Source: CAYLYP01 sp964387795 (lineage in GTDB: Bacteria > Bacteroidota > Bacteroidia > Bacteroidales > UBA7960). Taken from it: 12,438 nucleotides of DNA. The stretch is from positions 1 through 12,438 of the forward strand of contig CAYLYP010000090.1 of assembly GCA_964387795.1 (NCBI GenBank), in the 5' to 3' direction. A program made the translations under genes and the position numbers. Each line of letters starts with the position of its first letter. The stretch's first letter is position 1. Positions 1-9,539 of this stretch are shown here, one piece after another. The notes under the pieces were generated by a model. That model saw only the letters and a program-made list of their open reading frames with translations. It was not told the origin of the DNA and did not search any database.

Positions 1-1405
1 CCTGATTGGTTTGAACTTTGTTGTTTACCAGATCGACAACATAATTTGCTGCAGGATTTCCTGCATGTTCCCATTGTGTCCCACTCCATTTAACAATCGA
101 AATGTCTTCGCTAAATGAAGGAAGAGCATCATCAATCCCGGTTTCAGTTCCATAGCTAAATTGAATATTTGCCTGACCGCCACCTGTTGGAGAAGTAACT
201 TCCCAATACTCTGACTCATGAACAGCAAGAATATTTGCACCAGAGCTTGATGCATCATACCCTGCATTGTTCACGTTTTCGTTTTTATAATTAACTGTCC
301 ATTCTTTTGAACCGCTTCCATGTGAAACATTGTTGAGGGTAACAAACCTCTTAATCCCATTTTGTCCAACAGGAAAAAGGTTGGTTGTTGTTGCTGAAGA
401 GCCTGATGAACCATTAGCAAGACGTCGAATCATTTTTCCTTCAATCCAGCTTTTAGTAAAATTAGAAGAAGCAGAAATACCATTTGCGTTAGTAAGTAAC
501 AATGCACTCGTTTCAACTATTTCCAAGACACCATCACTGAGATTAATACTTCCTGAAACATCGGCATTCCCAATAAATTGAACACCAAGTGGATTTAATA
601 TATAAAGGCTAAAAAACTTATTTGAACCAACAAAATCCCCATACATCTTTTGTTTAGCAATTGCACCTTGGAATAGCGTCCAGCTTGTTGATCTAAATCC
701 TGCACCTGGTTCTAATACCAAAGAGTCACCATATAATCTAATATAGTCAACCGCATTTAAAACTGCCGTTTCTTTTATTTTTAGATTTCCGCGAATTGAA
801 AGCCGTAAAGCAGGCAGAGTTTTTGTTCCACTACCTCTAAGCGTTAAACTATTATAGAAATCCATATTCGTTGGCAAAGTATAGCTTCCATTCCCACCAA
901 ACTCAAAAGTCCCGGTACCGGTAGCTACGAAATTATCATAATTACCGGAAGGAACAGAGCTTGATTGCAAAGCAAGGGTTCCCTGCCCGCTTACCTGCCC
1001 TAAGGTATGGTTAATTGTTGTATTGACATCTAGCCTGCCTCCGGCTTGAATAATAGTCCTGTAAGCCTGCCTGGTATTAGTGTTCATTGTAACAGTATGG
1101 CCAGGCATAATTCTAACAATATGTCCTGAAGGCCCTGTAAGAGGCACTTCTCCCCCACCCTCTCTTAACCAGATTGTAGGATCAGTCCAGTTTCCACTGT
1201 TTATTGTATAAAACAACGGGACATTACTTGGAATATCGCTGTCAATTCCAGCAGTATAATCACCAGAAATATGTGACACCCCTGAAAAGATAAAGTTTAC
1301 CTGATTGTCTGTCTCATTGACAATTTTCAATTCTCCGGTGAAGGCTTCAGGGAATTTTGACCATGCATCATTGTATAACCTTGCACCAAGGTAGCTTATC
1401 TCATC
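1..1405 (-). CDS. Giant modular secreted surface protein, continuation beyond the gap (partial at both ends)
   Basis: The minus strand is open for 468 codons, in the frame that continues the 6973 gene if the N run is taken as 100 bases. It is almost certainly the same protein. It begins in the tail of module 2 (TGELKIVN, then GDYTAG). Module 3 follows: the signature SGNWTDPTIW (Trp at 1189) and a GP-S-G-HIVRIMPGHTVTM segment typical of SGNW...TW modules in Bacteroidota surface proteins. Beta-helix strands come next (GQGTLAL, FYNSLTLRGSGTK), then SWIEGKMIRR leading to FPVG (about 376-365), YWEV and SGTQWEHAGN. No stop codon is reached, so the C-terminus lies off the window and a type IX sorting domain cannot be confirmed. 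No catalytic residues are recognisable. Confidence 0.85.
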
Positions 1406-1505
1406 NNNNNNNNNNNNNNNNNNNNNNNNNNNNNNNNNNNNNNNNNNNNNNNNNNNNNNNNNNNNNNNNNNNNNNNNNNNNNNNNNNNNNNNNNNNNNNN
1501 NNNNN
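1406..1505. other. Assembly gap, exactly 100 N
   Basis: The run is exactly 100 N, the conventional placeholder for a scaffold gap of unknown size. It interrupts the repetitive giant gene, where short reads would fail. Comparing module 1 with the broken module 2 suggests the FPxG and YW part of module 2 is missing here, so the real gap is probably longer than 100 bases. Confidence 0.97.
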
Positions 1506-4500
1506 AGTGCTTTTTGAATTCCACGGATAAAATCACTTCCATCCACAGCAATCATTTTTGTTGAACTAAAATCCCCATCAAGATTAATGATGTTTGTATT
1601 CTCCCCAAGACTTAACTTGAAATATTGCAACTGAAAGATCCCGCTCCTCAAACTAATATCATTTGTTAATGAGATATCGTTTTCCAGGATTACCCCGTTA
1701 GAATTATTGATTTCAATCCTTCCAAACTGGCCTGTACCATAAATCCTTTGAGCAGAAGTGCCGGCAAATATCAAACCCCCTGCAGCAGGGTCAGAGGATG
1801 AGTGGATGCTTTCGTTATACACATTTCCCCTTAGGGTAACATTATTGCCACCATCATTAAATACTCCTGAATAAATACCCAGCGAAGCTGAAATATCCAT
1901 TGTTGTGCCAGGCTGTAGTGTTACTGAACCTGCAGGCTGAACATTAAAGTTTTTCACTCCTACATTCCCGCTAATCTGTTGGTCGGCGGAAGATGGAACA
2001 AGGTTTGTACCAAGCATAAACAGGGTATCCACATTCAAATTGTCTGTTCCATTGTTAATCAAATTGCGGTTTACAGTAAGGTTAAACAATCCCTGTCCGT
2101 CAAAAGTCTTTCCAGAACCAATTGTAAGGTCACCTTTAACCACTAATGAACGTTCTTTAAGCTGAACAGTAAAATCATTGGTACCCGAAACAGTAAGATG
2201 CCCCAATTCAATAGTTGACTTTATGGTTATAACACTTGAAGCCGGAGTATCATTGTTTCCAACAAACAGTGTAGTGTTTCCAATATTGCCAGATGAAGGC
2301 TCAAGTAACAATGTAGCTTCTTCTGCAGAAGTCTGAGCCCTTGCAATTGTTAATGCCCCCCCCGTAAAGTCAAAATGACTGCCTTCGTTGATAACCTCAA
2401 AAGTCCCGTTCGCAGCTTCAGGGGCAGCATTTTTACCCACAAGGACAGTTCCTCCGGTCTGAAAATAATTCAATATACCGGAAGCATTTGAAGGTGCCCT
2501 TCGTATCTGGGAGCCCACAATAAGGTTCCCTCCGCTAATATCAATTGTAGCATTGCCTGATGAAGAATACTCGATATAGTTATTTAGACCCAAGCCACCA
2601 TCAAGGTTCACAAAACCCGTATTTTCGATTTTCAATAATCCATCTAATGAGATGCCATTATCAGCCCCGCTCACGTTTACTTTTCCCTGCTTCATTATTA
2701 AGGCACTTGTGCCTGGAATTGAGAAATCCTCACCACCCGTTGATAGGTTTATATTAATATCAGGATGGTTTAATACAAAACTCCCGTTTTTCAGCAATAA
2801 TGCTTTTTCTCCCGATTCGCCACCTGTTGGGCCATTAAGTGAAAAGTTATTGCTAATTGTAAAAGAAGGTGTTTGAGAAGTCCCTTTATCAAGCACAATT
2901 TGATAAAAAGCAGGATTATCCCCCGAAGTATATGTATAGGATTTACTTTCCCCACCAAGAAGGTTTAATATAACCCTGTCATTATTTACAGAACCGGAAT
3001 AAAAAACAAGACCATTGGGAGAAGCGCCTCCCCCTGTGTTTTGAATTATATTGCCATACAGATTGATATTATGGATCTGTGCCGGAGTATTGGCGCTTCT
3101 AATCCTTATTAATGCAGCACTGTTTTGAAGCTTAATATCCCCATTCACAGTAAGACTACGTGCAGTCCCGCTATTCTGAAATGCAAGTTCTGCCCCTCCC
3201 CCGCTAGGATGTCCCTCTAAGGGATCAATGGTTTCATACATTAACAAATCCCTGCCAACTGTTATATCGCCAGTTGCTCCTGTGCTTAATAAAAGGTTTA
3301 AATTCCCTAAAATCTCCAAATTCCCATTTGTGGTAAGATTTTTTGAAACAGTAACATTCCTGTCATTTGCACCCCAACTATCATTTGCAAAAATAATATT
3401 GGGAACTACTGAAGGGATATTATTGTAAATTTTACCATTTGCATTGTTTTCGTAAGCAAAATAAGCAGAGTCCTGGGCAGAAAAATCCCCAAAATCCATT
3501 GATGAAAGATTAGCATCAGAATACCTCATCCAAAACATCCCTTCACCTTCAACAAGTCCTGCATCAAGAGTTCCACTTTCATTAATACAAAGCGTAGGCC
3601 TGAATTGGAAGTTTGATCGATAAACACGTGGCACAGGGTTTCCTGATGGATCGGTCATTTGAGTAAACTCTATTTTCCCTACAGTTTCATCCGTATTATC
3701 AATCCATACACCATGTGGCTGTCCCCTTAAATCTGTTTTTGGATCATCCCATGGAACCCAACCTATCACTGCAATATCTCCTATTTTGGGATAATCACCA
3801 AAATCCAATCTTGGCTGTCTGCTATCATGAACACTATATGTAGTGATAATCCTATCACTCCTTGTCCAGGTATCCCTGTCCCTCCATATGGGTTCCCTTG
3901 CTGCTACACCAGTGGATGCACCATGATCCCGTGTATAATAAATCATGATTTCACCCTGAAAGTTTTGTACCCTCCCGGCAGTAAACTCACCAGCTTCAAG
4001 TTCATGTAATGGCTCATAATTTAATATATTTGTATCATCTGTGGTTCCTCCAACAAGACTACCATACTGCGATCTCACATTATTAACTACCTTGCCTGTA
4101 ACCATTTGGGTCCATTTGTTGTCATTGTTGATGTCGCCTTTATAACCGATAAATCTGTTTACTACATCAGGCAAGACAGAAAAACCCGAATGCCTAATCC
4201 TCCAATAATATTTAAGATATATCCTTAATGTAGGATTACTATCATCAGTTAAAGTAGGCAGTTTTTGAGGCACACCATTAATCTGAACCTTGCCTGGGGA
4301 TGTAACATTTGAATACACCTGCTCAGCATAAGCATACCTATATCTAGAATTATTAAAATTCGCAGTTCCAATAGGGAATATATAAGTACCATCAGCAGAA
4401 ATTGTTCTTGTTAACCCCCCATCAGAATGGTTTCCGGAAGTTCTTAACATCTTGCTATTATTGTAATTAGCTAAATTGTTATCAGCAAGGCTGCCTTCAA

Positions 4501-6973
4501 GGTCAAGATTAAAAGTCCTAAGGTCAAGGATACCATTTGTTAGGGTCAGGGTTCCTGTTACAGTTTGTTTAGAGGATAAATAAGTAATTTGACTGGTGTT
4601 CGAATGTGTTTCATTAATTTCCAGGTTTCCAAATTTTCCACTTCCATCGCCCCCTATTTCATGGGTCGCTGAATAAGTTCTGCTGGTAAATGCCCAACCA
4701 TTATTACTAATATAAATCGTTGGATTTGAAGTATATCCGCTTCCTGTATTTGTAATAATAATCTGGCTGATAGTTGTTCCATTTAAAATTGCTACTGCTG
4801 TAGCTGTTGTCCCTCCTGCCGGAGGGGCACTAACAGTGACTGTTGGCACTGAGGTATAGTATCCACCGTAAATAACATTAATGCTTGTCAACCTTCCTCT
4901 TTGTGTTACCAATACCTTTCCGGTGGTGTTGGTAATAGTCCCTGAATTTGTTATATCTCCCCTGACAGTAAGTATTTGTGTACCTAAGTCTAAAGTTCCT
5001 GAACTCACAAGCAAATTGTTTCCAATGGTTATATTGCTTCCCAAAAGAGAACCCGTATAAGAAGCATTATCAATGTTTAGGTTATGAAAATACTTTGTTG
5101 TGGCTCCTGAGGCAATATTTATTGAATAGTTTGATGTTGCACCGGTAAAATGTGTTGTATTGCTGCCTGCAACGTAAGATGAAGTTGCTCCAAGGCTAAA
5201 ACTTCCACCTATACTAACATCCTGTCCCTTTGGACTAAAAATAATATTGTCCTCAATCGTTAAACTGCCTTTTGTAACTAAAGGTTGCCTTGATAATTCA
5301 GCCATATTTGCAGGAGATGTTCCAACGGTACCTCCATCCAGGGTAAACTCCCTTGTACCTGAACCAACTCTCTTCATTACCACTGTTGGGAAAGGCGAAA
5401 CAGAAGAAATTCTAAATGGGGTGGTATTTGTAGAAATCAATTCAAGAGTTCCGTTTGCATTGATGTTTTGATTTGCGGAATTTGAATTAATAAAAATCGC
5501 ACCTTTAGTATTCGTGCCATTAATCCTTAATGTCCCTCCGGTTAAAGAAAATGAAGTTCCATCATAAGCTAAGGTAAAACTATAATGGCTTGTTGAAGAA
5601 AGCTCACCATTGATAATAACAAGCCCTCCGCTTTGAATATAGGTTCCCTTATGTTCGGTGCCTAAAACAGAAGTCCTGAACTGTCCTAATGTGGTGGTTC
5701 CTCCTGTAGATTCAAATACTCCTGTCAGGCGGGTAATAATACCACTGCTTATATCGGAATTAAGCGTTCCGTTTGAAACCTTTATCCTTCCATAAATTAC
5801 TATTCCTGAACCACTTGGTTTTGTAACACTACCTCCATCAACCCATAATATTGCATTTTGGGAAACATTATAATATTCAGCTCCGCTAAGATGAGGGATA
5901 TTTATATTCTGGCCAATCCTTACTGTACCGTATATCAAAGCTAAAGCATTAGAATTGCTTGCCAACTGGGCAATCTCTGAGTGGTTTTCGTTGGCGTAAC
6001 CAAAGAGCTCAAAATAAGAAGCCTGTGTTGCTGAAATATTAAGTTCATACGTTGATGCAGTTCCTTTTGAAATAACAATCCTGTAAAAACGTGAAGGGCC
6101 TTCTAAAACCATAAACTGATTTCTTATCCCGCTCAGGAAGTTCACATCAACAATACCATCCGAAGCTTCTGCAGTATAATTTGCCGCAGTCCTGTTTGTA
6201 AACTGAACATCCCCCTGATTGGTAAAATTTCCATAAATATTAAACTGATGCCTTGCATTCCCTGAACCAGTTCTAATTTTCCCCCCAGAAAGTATTTCAA
6301 CATGTTCCTTAACTGTCAGGTTTCTTGAGCTTGTTTCTGTTCCATTTCCAAAAAGAAATTCTCCCTTCACAATACTTAGGGATCCATTAAGTGTATAATC
6401 TGATAACAATACAATCTGATTTGTAGCGTCTGTCATATTGATAACAAGGTTACGAAAAGTCCTTGCTTGCAATAATTCAAAACCCTCGCCGTAATATTCA
6501 ACCGTTCCCCCTGTTGAGGCATTTGCAAAGCCACTTAAATCACCGGCAGGGAAATTGTCAGTTGATAGTTTTATCTTCCCATTGGCAAGGCCTGTAATTG
6601 TATTAAAGTTATGCCCGCTTGTGTTTTTTAAGTCTAATGTACCATCATTGACTTCAATTTTTGCTATAACAACATCATTGCCATTCATTGTTACTGTCTT
6701 TCCCAACTGAATAACAACAATATCTTCTGAACCTGGCAACTGTGATGGTTCATTGTAAACCCCTGCGTTCAGGCTCCAGGTATCAATATTTTCCCAAGCT
6801 CCATCGTTAAAACTATAATAAGTGCTTCCCTTTGGAGAAGGTTGGTCACCTCCCGGGTTTCCCATTGCAATAGTCTGAAAGCTTTGGGTTCCAATGAAAG
6901 TGACTATTAAAAAAAGTGATCTTAATATCATTCTTTTTTTTATGTTCCGGGTTGAGTGTTTTGTCTTTTTCAT
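1506..6973 (-). CDS. Giant modular secreted surface protein (adhesin-like, beta-helix repeats), N-terminal part up to the assembly gap
   Basis: The minus frame starting at 6973 stays open for about 1,822 codons until it runs into the N run. The first 36 residues are a signal peptide: a Lys/Arg-rich n-region, then a hydrophobic stretch (about 16-29), with likely cleavage after QTIA. Met15 (6931) or an upstream in-frame ATG at 6991 (just after a TGA) are alternative starts; none has a clear Shine-Dalgarno. The mature part is low in Cys and rich in G, N, T, S and I, with short beta-strand repeats such as G-x-L-x-I. Module 1 opens with W60-E-N-I-D-T-W66, module 2 with W1030 and a TW. Both contain FYxIVxxKGT (296-305, 1356-1365) and an LTGG-like strand (477-482, 1536-1541). 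Module 1 ends with a G-x-GY insert (about 693-757), FPIG (866-869) and a YWR segment. Such architecture is known from Bacteroidota proteins exported by type IX secretion; a role in adhesion or gliding is inference, as no enzyme motif is seen. Confidence 0.88.
4703..4893 (-). repeat. Degenerate tandem GGYYTSVPTV / GSGYTSNPTI repeat inside the giant protein
   Basis: Within module 1 (residues about 694-757) two related half-units follow each other: GGYYTSVPTVTVS and, about 30 residues on, GSGYTSNPTIYIS. The linker PPAGGTTATAVAILNGT joins them. The same G-x-GY-x-S-x-P-x-V/I pattern is known as a small beta-sandwich-like insert in many bacterial surface proteins. It occurs only once in the visible part of this protein. 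Confidence 0.6.
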
Positions 6974-7471
6974 AATGCTGTTGCTTTTCATTCACAATTC
7001 ATGTTTCAGAAATACTGAAGTGTATAGATTTTCCAACATACAAATTTACTAAACAGACTGTTGGGCTATTTACTGAAAATGAATGGGTAAAAAGAACTGC
7101 CTTAATAATTGCTTTATCAGTGAAACACTTAGAATAAAATTATATTTAGCTGAATAATAATAAATTACAAAACAAATAAGGGATTGATTTTTAAGAATAA
7201 ATACATATAGGATTGTCGCATATTATAGCTTTCTCATATACGTTGCTAAAATAATGTAAGCATTAAACACCTTTGATTAAAGAAGTTGGACAATAAGATA
7301 AAACATAATAATACACTATGCAAATAGTAACAAAACTGACGATATTAGAAAGACTCAGGAAATTTTATAGCTTGATTAATAGTGCAAAACAATTCATTCT
7401 ATCAAAATTATTAGGATAACATTGTAAATATTTGGGGCCTATCAGCTTAAACACTTTTAAACAAATCCATT
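6974..7471. other. AT-rich intergenic region without a supported gene
   Basis: About 500 bases separate the starts and ends of two minus-strand genes. It holds the candidate promoter above and one 33-codon plus-strand reading frame (7318-7419) with no ribosome binding site, which I do not call as a gene. No strong terminator hairpin was found downstream of the membrane protein gene. Confidence 0.7.
7041..7048 (-). promoter_or_regulatory. Candidate -7 box of the giant surface protein gene
   Basis: On the minus strand this reads TAAATTTG, an exact match to the Bacteroidota primary-sigma -7 element TAnnTTTG, 67 bases upstream of the ATG at 6973. No convincing TTG-type -33 element sits at the usual 19-21 base spacing, so it is a candidate only. 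Confidence 0.35.
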
Positions 7472-8554
7472 TCAGTCTTTTTCATTATTGTTTTGAGAGG
7501 AAATCTTTTTTGAATGATAAACCCTCTTTAACCAATAAGGAAGAATGATTACTCCAATGAAAAGATAAGGATAATAGCTAAGGCCTCTCCATAAAACACC
7601 AAGAGGGGCAGCAAATCCTTTTGGAATAAACTCACCCAGGAAACCGCTAAAAACAATTTCAGCAACTCCACTTCCTCCTGGAGTTGGACTAATCATAAGA
7701 ATAACCCACATAATAAGTTGCCTTGCATAAATCAAAAAATGATTATCAACATTGATAAACGCAAGGATTAAGCAATTAACCACCCAAAACCTTGCTGTCC
7801 AGCTTAAAAACGTACCTCCAAAAGCTTTTAGCCAGAATTTAACAGGTTTACCTTTCATTTCTGATGAAGTAGTTATTATTTCATCAGCCGTTTGACCAGC
7901 CTGAACACGCCACCTGCGAAGAAAAGGAATCCTGAATATGGAAAGAAGTATGTATTTTAGACCTCTCGGATTTATAAACACGCCATATATGATAATACTT
8001 GTAAGGACAATGATTACAAAATAACCTATAACAAATATGCCCTGTGTGCCAAATTTTGTATTAAATAATACGTATTGGCCCTCTGAAATAAATAAACTTG
8101 AAGTACCAACAATTAGAAACACTATTGGAACCATAACAATATAAAATAACTCATCAAGTAGCGCAGTAATCATAACAATTGCAGTTGTGCGCCCCATACC
8201 TATACCCTCGCGATGAACAATGTACAATGCAACAGCCGATCCACCTATAACACTTGGTGTAACAGCAGAAGCAAATTCCCAAAGCATAATGACATCAAAG
8301 CTTTTTCGCCAACTTAACTGCTTATCGGTTAATATCCTGATACGATACATATAGGACAAATCCCTTACAGCCATCAATACCAAAGCAAGGAATAGAAACA
8401 CATAAGAATTATTGTTCCATCGCAGTGTTTTAAAGACTCCAGGATCAAAATTCCTATAGACAAGATAAAATGCAACACCAAGACCTAATAATACCGGAAG
8501 TAATATTTTTCGAAACTTAAAAAATTCCAATACTTTATGATGCTGTGTATTCAC
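7472..8554 (-). CDS. Lysylphosphatidylglycerol synthase transmembrane-domain (flippase-like, UPF0104) family protein
   Basis: This is a polytopic inner-membrane protein with about eight hydrophobic segments. The family signatures are visible: WEFASAVTPSVIGGSAVALY followed by a TALLDELFYI segment, and SPTPGGSGVAE near the C-terminus. In MprF the related domain moves lysyl-phosphatidylglycerol across the membrane; stand-alone members like this one lack the synthase domain and most have no proven substrate. Lipid or lipid-linked precursor transport is therefore family-level inference. The frame extends to a TTG at 8572, but I prefer the GTG at 8554, which has AAGGGGGG six bases upstream, giving 360 residues. 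The C-terminus is a hydrophilic K/N/E-rich tail. It is transcribed away from the Hsp20 gene and about 500 bases upstream of the giant gene, with no sign of co-transcription. Confidence 0.88.
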   Translation of the reverse strand: MNTQHHKVLEFFKFRKILLPVLLGLGVAFYLVYRNFDPGVFKTLRWNNNSYVFLFLALVLMAVRDLSYMYRIRILTDKQLSWRKSFDVIMLWEFASAVTPSVIGGSAVALYIVHREGIGMGRTTAIVMITALLDELFYIVMVPIVFLIVGTSSLFISEGQYVLFNTKFGTQGIFVIGYFVIIVLTSIIIYGVFINPRGLKYILLSIFRIPFLRRWRVQAGQTADEIITTSSEMKGKPVKFWLKAFGGTFLSWTARFWVVNCLILAFINVDNHFLIYARQLIMWVILMISPTPGGSGVAEIVFSGFLGEFIPKGFAAPLGVLWRGLSYYPYLFIGVIILPYWLKRVYHSKKISSQNNNEKD

Positions 8555-8820
8555 CTTTGTCCCCCCTTGCAATTCAATGATAAAATTGATAATATACTAA
8601 TACAGCATATAAACCAAAATTTAATGTACTATGTTTTTTAAAATCGCATAAAAATACAAATATTATTACAAATTTTAATAATTGTGCCAATGTGTCATAT
8701 AAATATTATATGTTCCGGTCAATTTGTCTTGTTTTTATTCATTATCATACGAAAAGTGGATTTGGTATATAATTTGAAATATGCAGAAACAGAATTAAAA
8801 ATAAAACGGAGGATCAAACA
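8555..8820. promoter_or_regulatory. Divergent promoter region between the membrane protein and Hsp20 genes
   Basis: This very AT-rich spacer must carry promoters for both divergent genes. On the plus strand TATAATTTG at 8768-8776 resembles a -7 element (TAnnTTTG with one base extra), 44 bases before the Hsp20 start. I found no CIRCE-type inverted repeat and no exact TAnnTTTG on the minus strand. Confidence 0.35.
8808..8813 (+). promoter_or_regulatory. Strong Shine-Dalgarno of the Hsp20 gene
   Basis: GGAGGA lies seven bases before the ATG at 8821. It is notable because the other plus-strand genes here have little or no Shine-Dalgarno, as is usual in Bacteroidota. It fixes the start and suggests high translation. 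Confidence 0.75.
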
Positions 8821-9243
8821 ATGACAATAATACGATGGAATACAGCGCCTAATGCTGCAGAAATGCTTTCAAACATGATTGAAAGAAATATTGCTTTGAA
8901 CAATCAAAATTGTAATGTCTGCCCGGCATACAATATCTTAGATAAAAACAACGCCTGGGAGATACAATTGGCAATACCCGGTATTTCAAAAGAAGCTGTA
9001 AAAATTGAGGTAAAGAATAATATGCTTGTCGTTTCTTATGAAAACGAAAAGCAAGTTGATGATACTGAAACATTTATCAGAAAAGAGTTTTCAGTTAAAG
9101 CTTTTAGTAAGTCTTTCAGCATTCCAAAAGAAGCTAATCCTGAAAAAATTGAAGCAAGTTATAAAAACGGGATACTATCAATAGTCATTCCGCGGCATGA
9201 TGCTGATAAATTAAATCTGTTAAAAAATATTTCAATAAACTAA
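8821..9243 (+). CDS. Hsp20 / alpha-crystallin family small heat shock protein
   Basis: A 140-residue ATP-independent holdase chaperone that would bind unfolding proteins in the cytoplasm under stress. The alpha-crystallin domain covers about residues 36-125. It shows the LAIPGISKEAVKIEV strand region near the start, an R-x-EFSVKAFSKSF segment and the diagnostic A-x-x-x-N-G-x-L motif (A112 to L119). The C-terminal tail ends I137-S-I139, the I-x-I/V motif with which small heat shock proteins assemble into oligomers. The N-terminal arm is short (about 35 residues) and length is normal for bacterial members. Odd is a C31-N-V-C34 pair directly before the domain, the only cysteines in the protein. 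The gene appears monocistronic: strong Shine-Dalgarno before it and an intrinsic terminator after it. Confidence 0.95.
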   Translation: MTIIRWNTAPNAAEMLSNMIERNIALNNQNCNVCPAYNILDKNNAWEIQLAIPGISKEAVKIEVKNNMLVVSYENEKQVDDTETFIRKEFSVKAFSKSFSIPKEANPEKIEASYKNGILSIVIPRHDADKLNLLKNISIN

Positions 9244-9270
9244 TACAACTAACAAATCCATTATATCTCC

Positions 9271-9308
9271 AGGGATTTTTTCACGTGAAAAAATCCCTTT
9301 TTTATTTT
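9271..9308 (+). terminator. Intrinsic terminator of the Hsp20 gene, perfect palindrome
   Basis: Starting 28 bases after the stop codon, 9271-9298 is a perfect 28-base palindrome: a 12-base stem AGGGATTTTTTC with its complement around ACGT. A T-rich tract (TTTTTTATTTT) follows on the plus strand. The opposite side has no T-run, so it should terminate only plus-strand transcription. Confidence 0.9.
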
Positions 9309-9539
9309 ACAATCATCAATCATAATATACTTGAATTATAATGAATTAAGGTTAGAAAAATTGCATTAAAGCACTAAAAATACTAAGCCAGCGTGTTCTA
9401 TAATAGTAGAATATGATTAACCTAAGGATATTTAAAAAGAATATCATATCTTCGCATAATGAATGTTCAAAAATTACAATTTGGAATTCATCCTTGTATT
9501 TCCCTAATCTGATATTTAAAACAAACTAAATTATAAAAC
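9309..9539. other. AT-rich spacer before the M64 gene
   Basis: Apart from the candidate -7 box at 9447, nothing recognisable was found; only a 17-codon reading frame at 9460 is present, which I do not consider a gene. Confidence 0.6.
9447..9454 (+). promoter_or_regulatory. Candidate -7 box of the M64 peptidase gene
   Basis: TATCTTCG is one base off the common Bacteroidota form TATCTTTG (TAnnTTTG) and lies 85 bases before the M64 ATG. The downstream GCATAATG also looks like a typical start region. No clear -33 element was found. Confidence 0.35.

Noticed and set aside
330..581. Plus-strand open frames within 1-6973, such as 330-581, 2560-2876, 3228-3428, 3827-4009 and 5247-5471
   Set aside because: They lie antisense inside the giant gene, whose coherent repeat protein in the minus frame explains the sequence.
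3621..3631. A third CACGTG hexamer in the giant gene
   Set aside because: Its flanks (AAACACGTGGC) do not extend the palindrome to TTTCACGTGAAA, so it is not counted with the parS-like pair.
7420..7471. Possible terminator downstream of the flippase-like gene (TTTAAAAGTGTTTAA area)
   Set aside because: The inverted repeat is imperfect, almost all A/T, and is not followed by a T-run on the minus strand.
9460..9513. 17-codon plus-strand frame upstream of the M64 gene
   Set aside because: Too short, with no ribosome binding site and overlapping the probable promoter and leader region.
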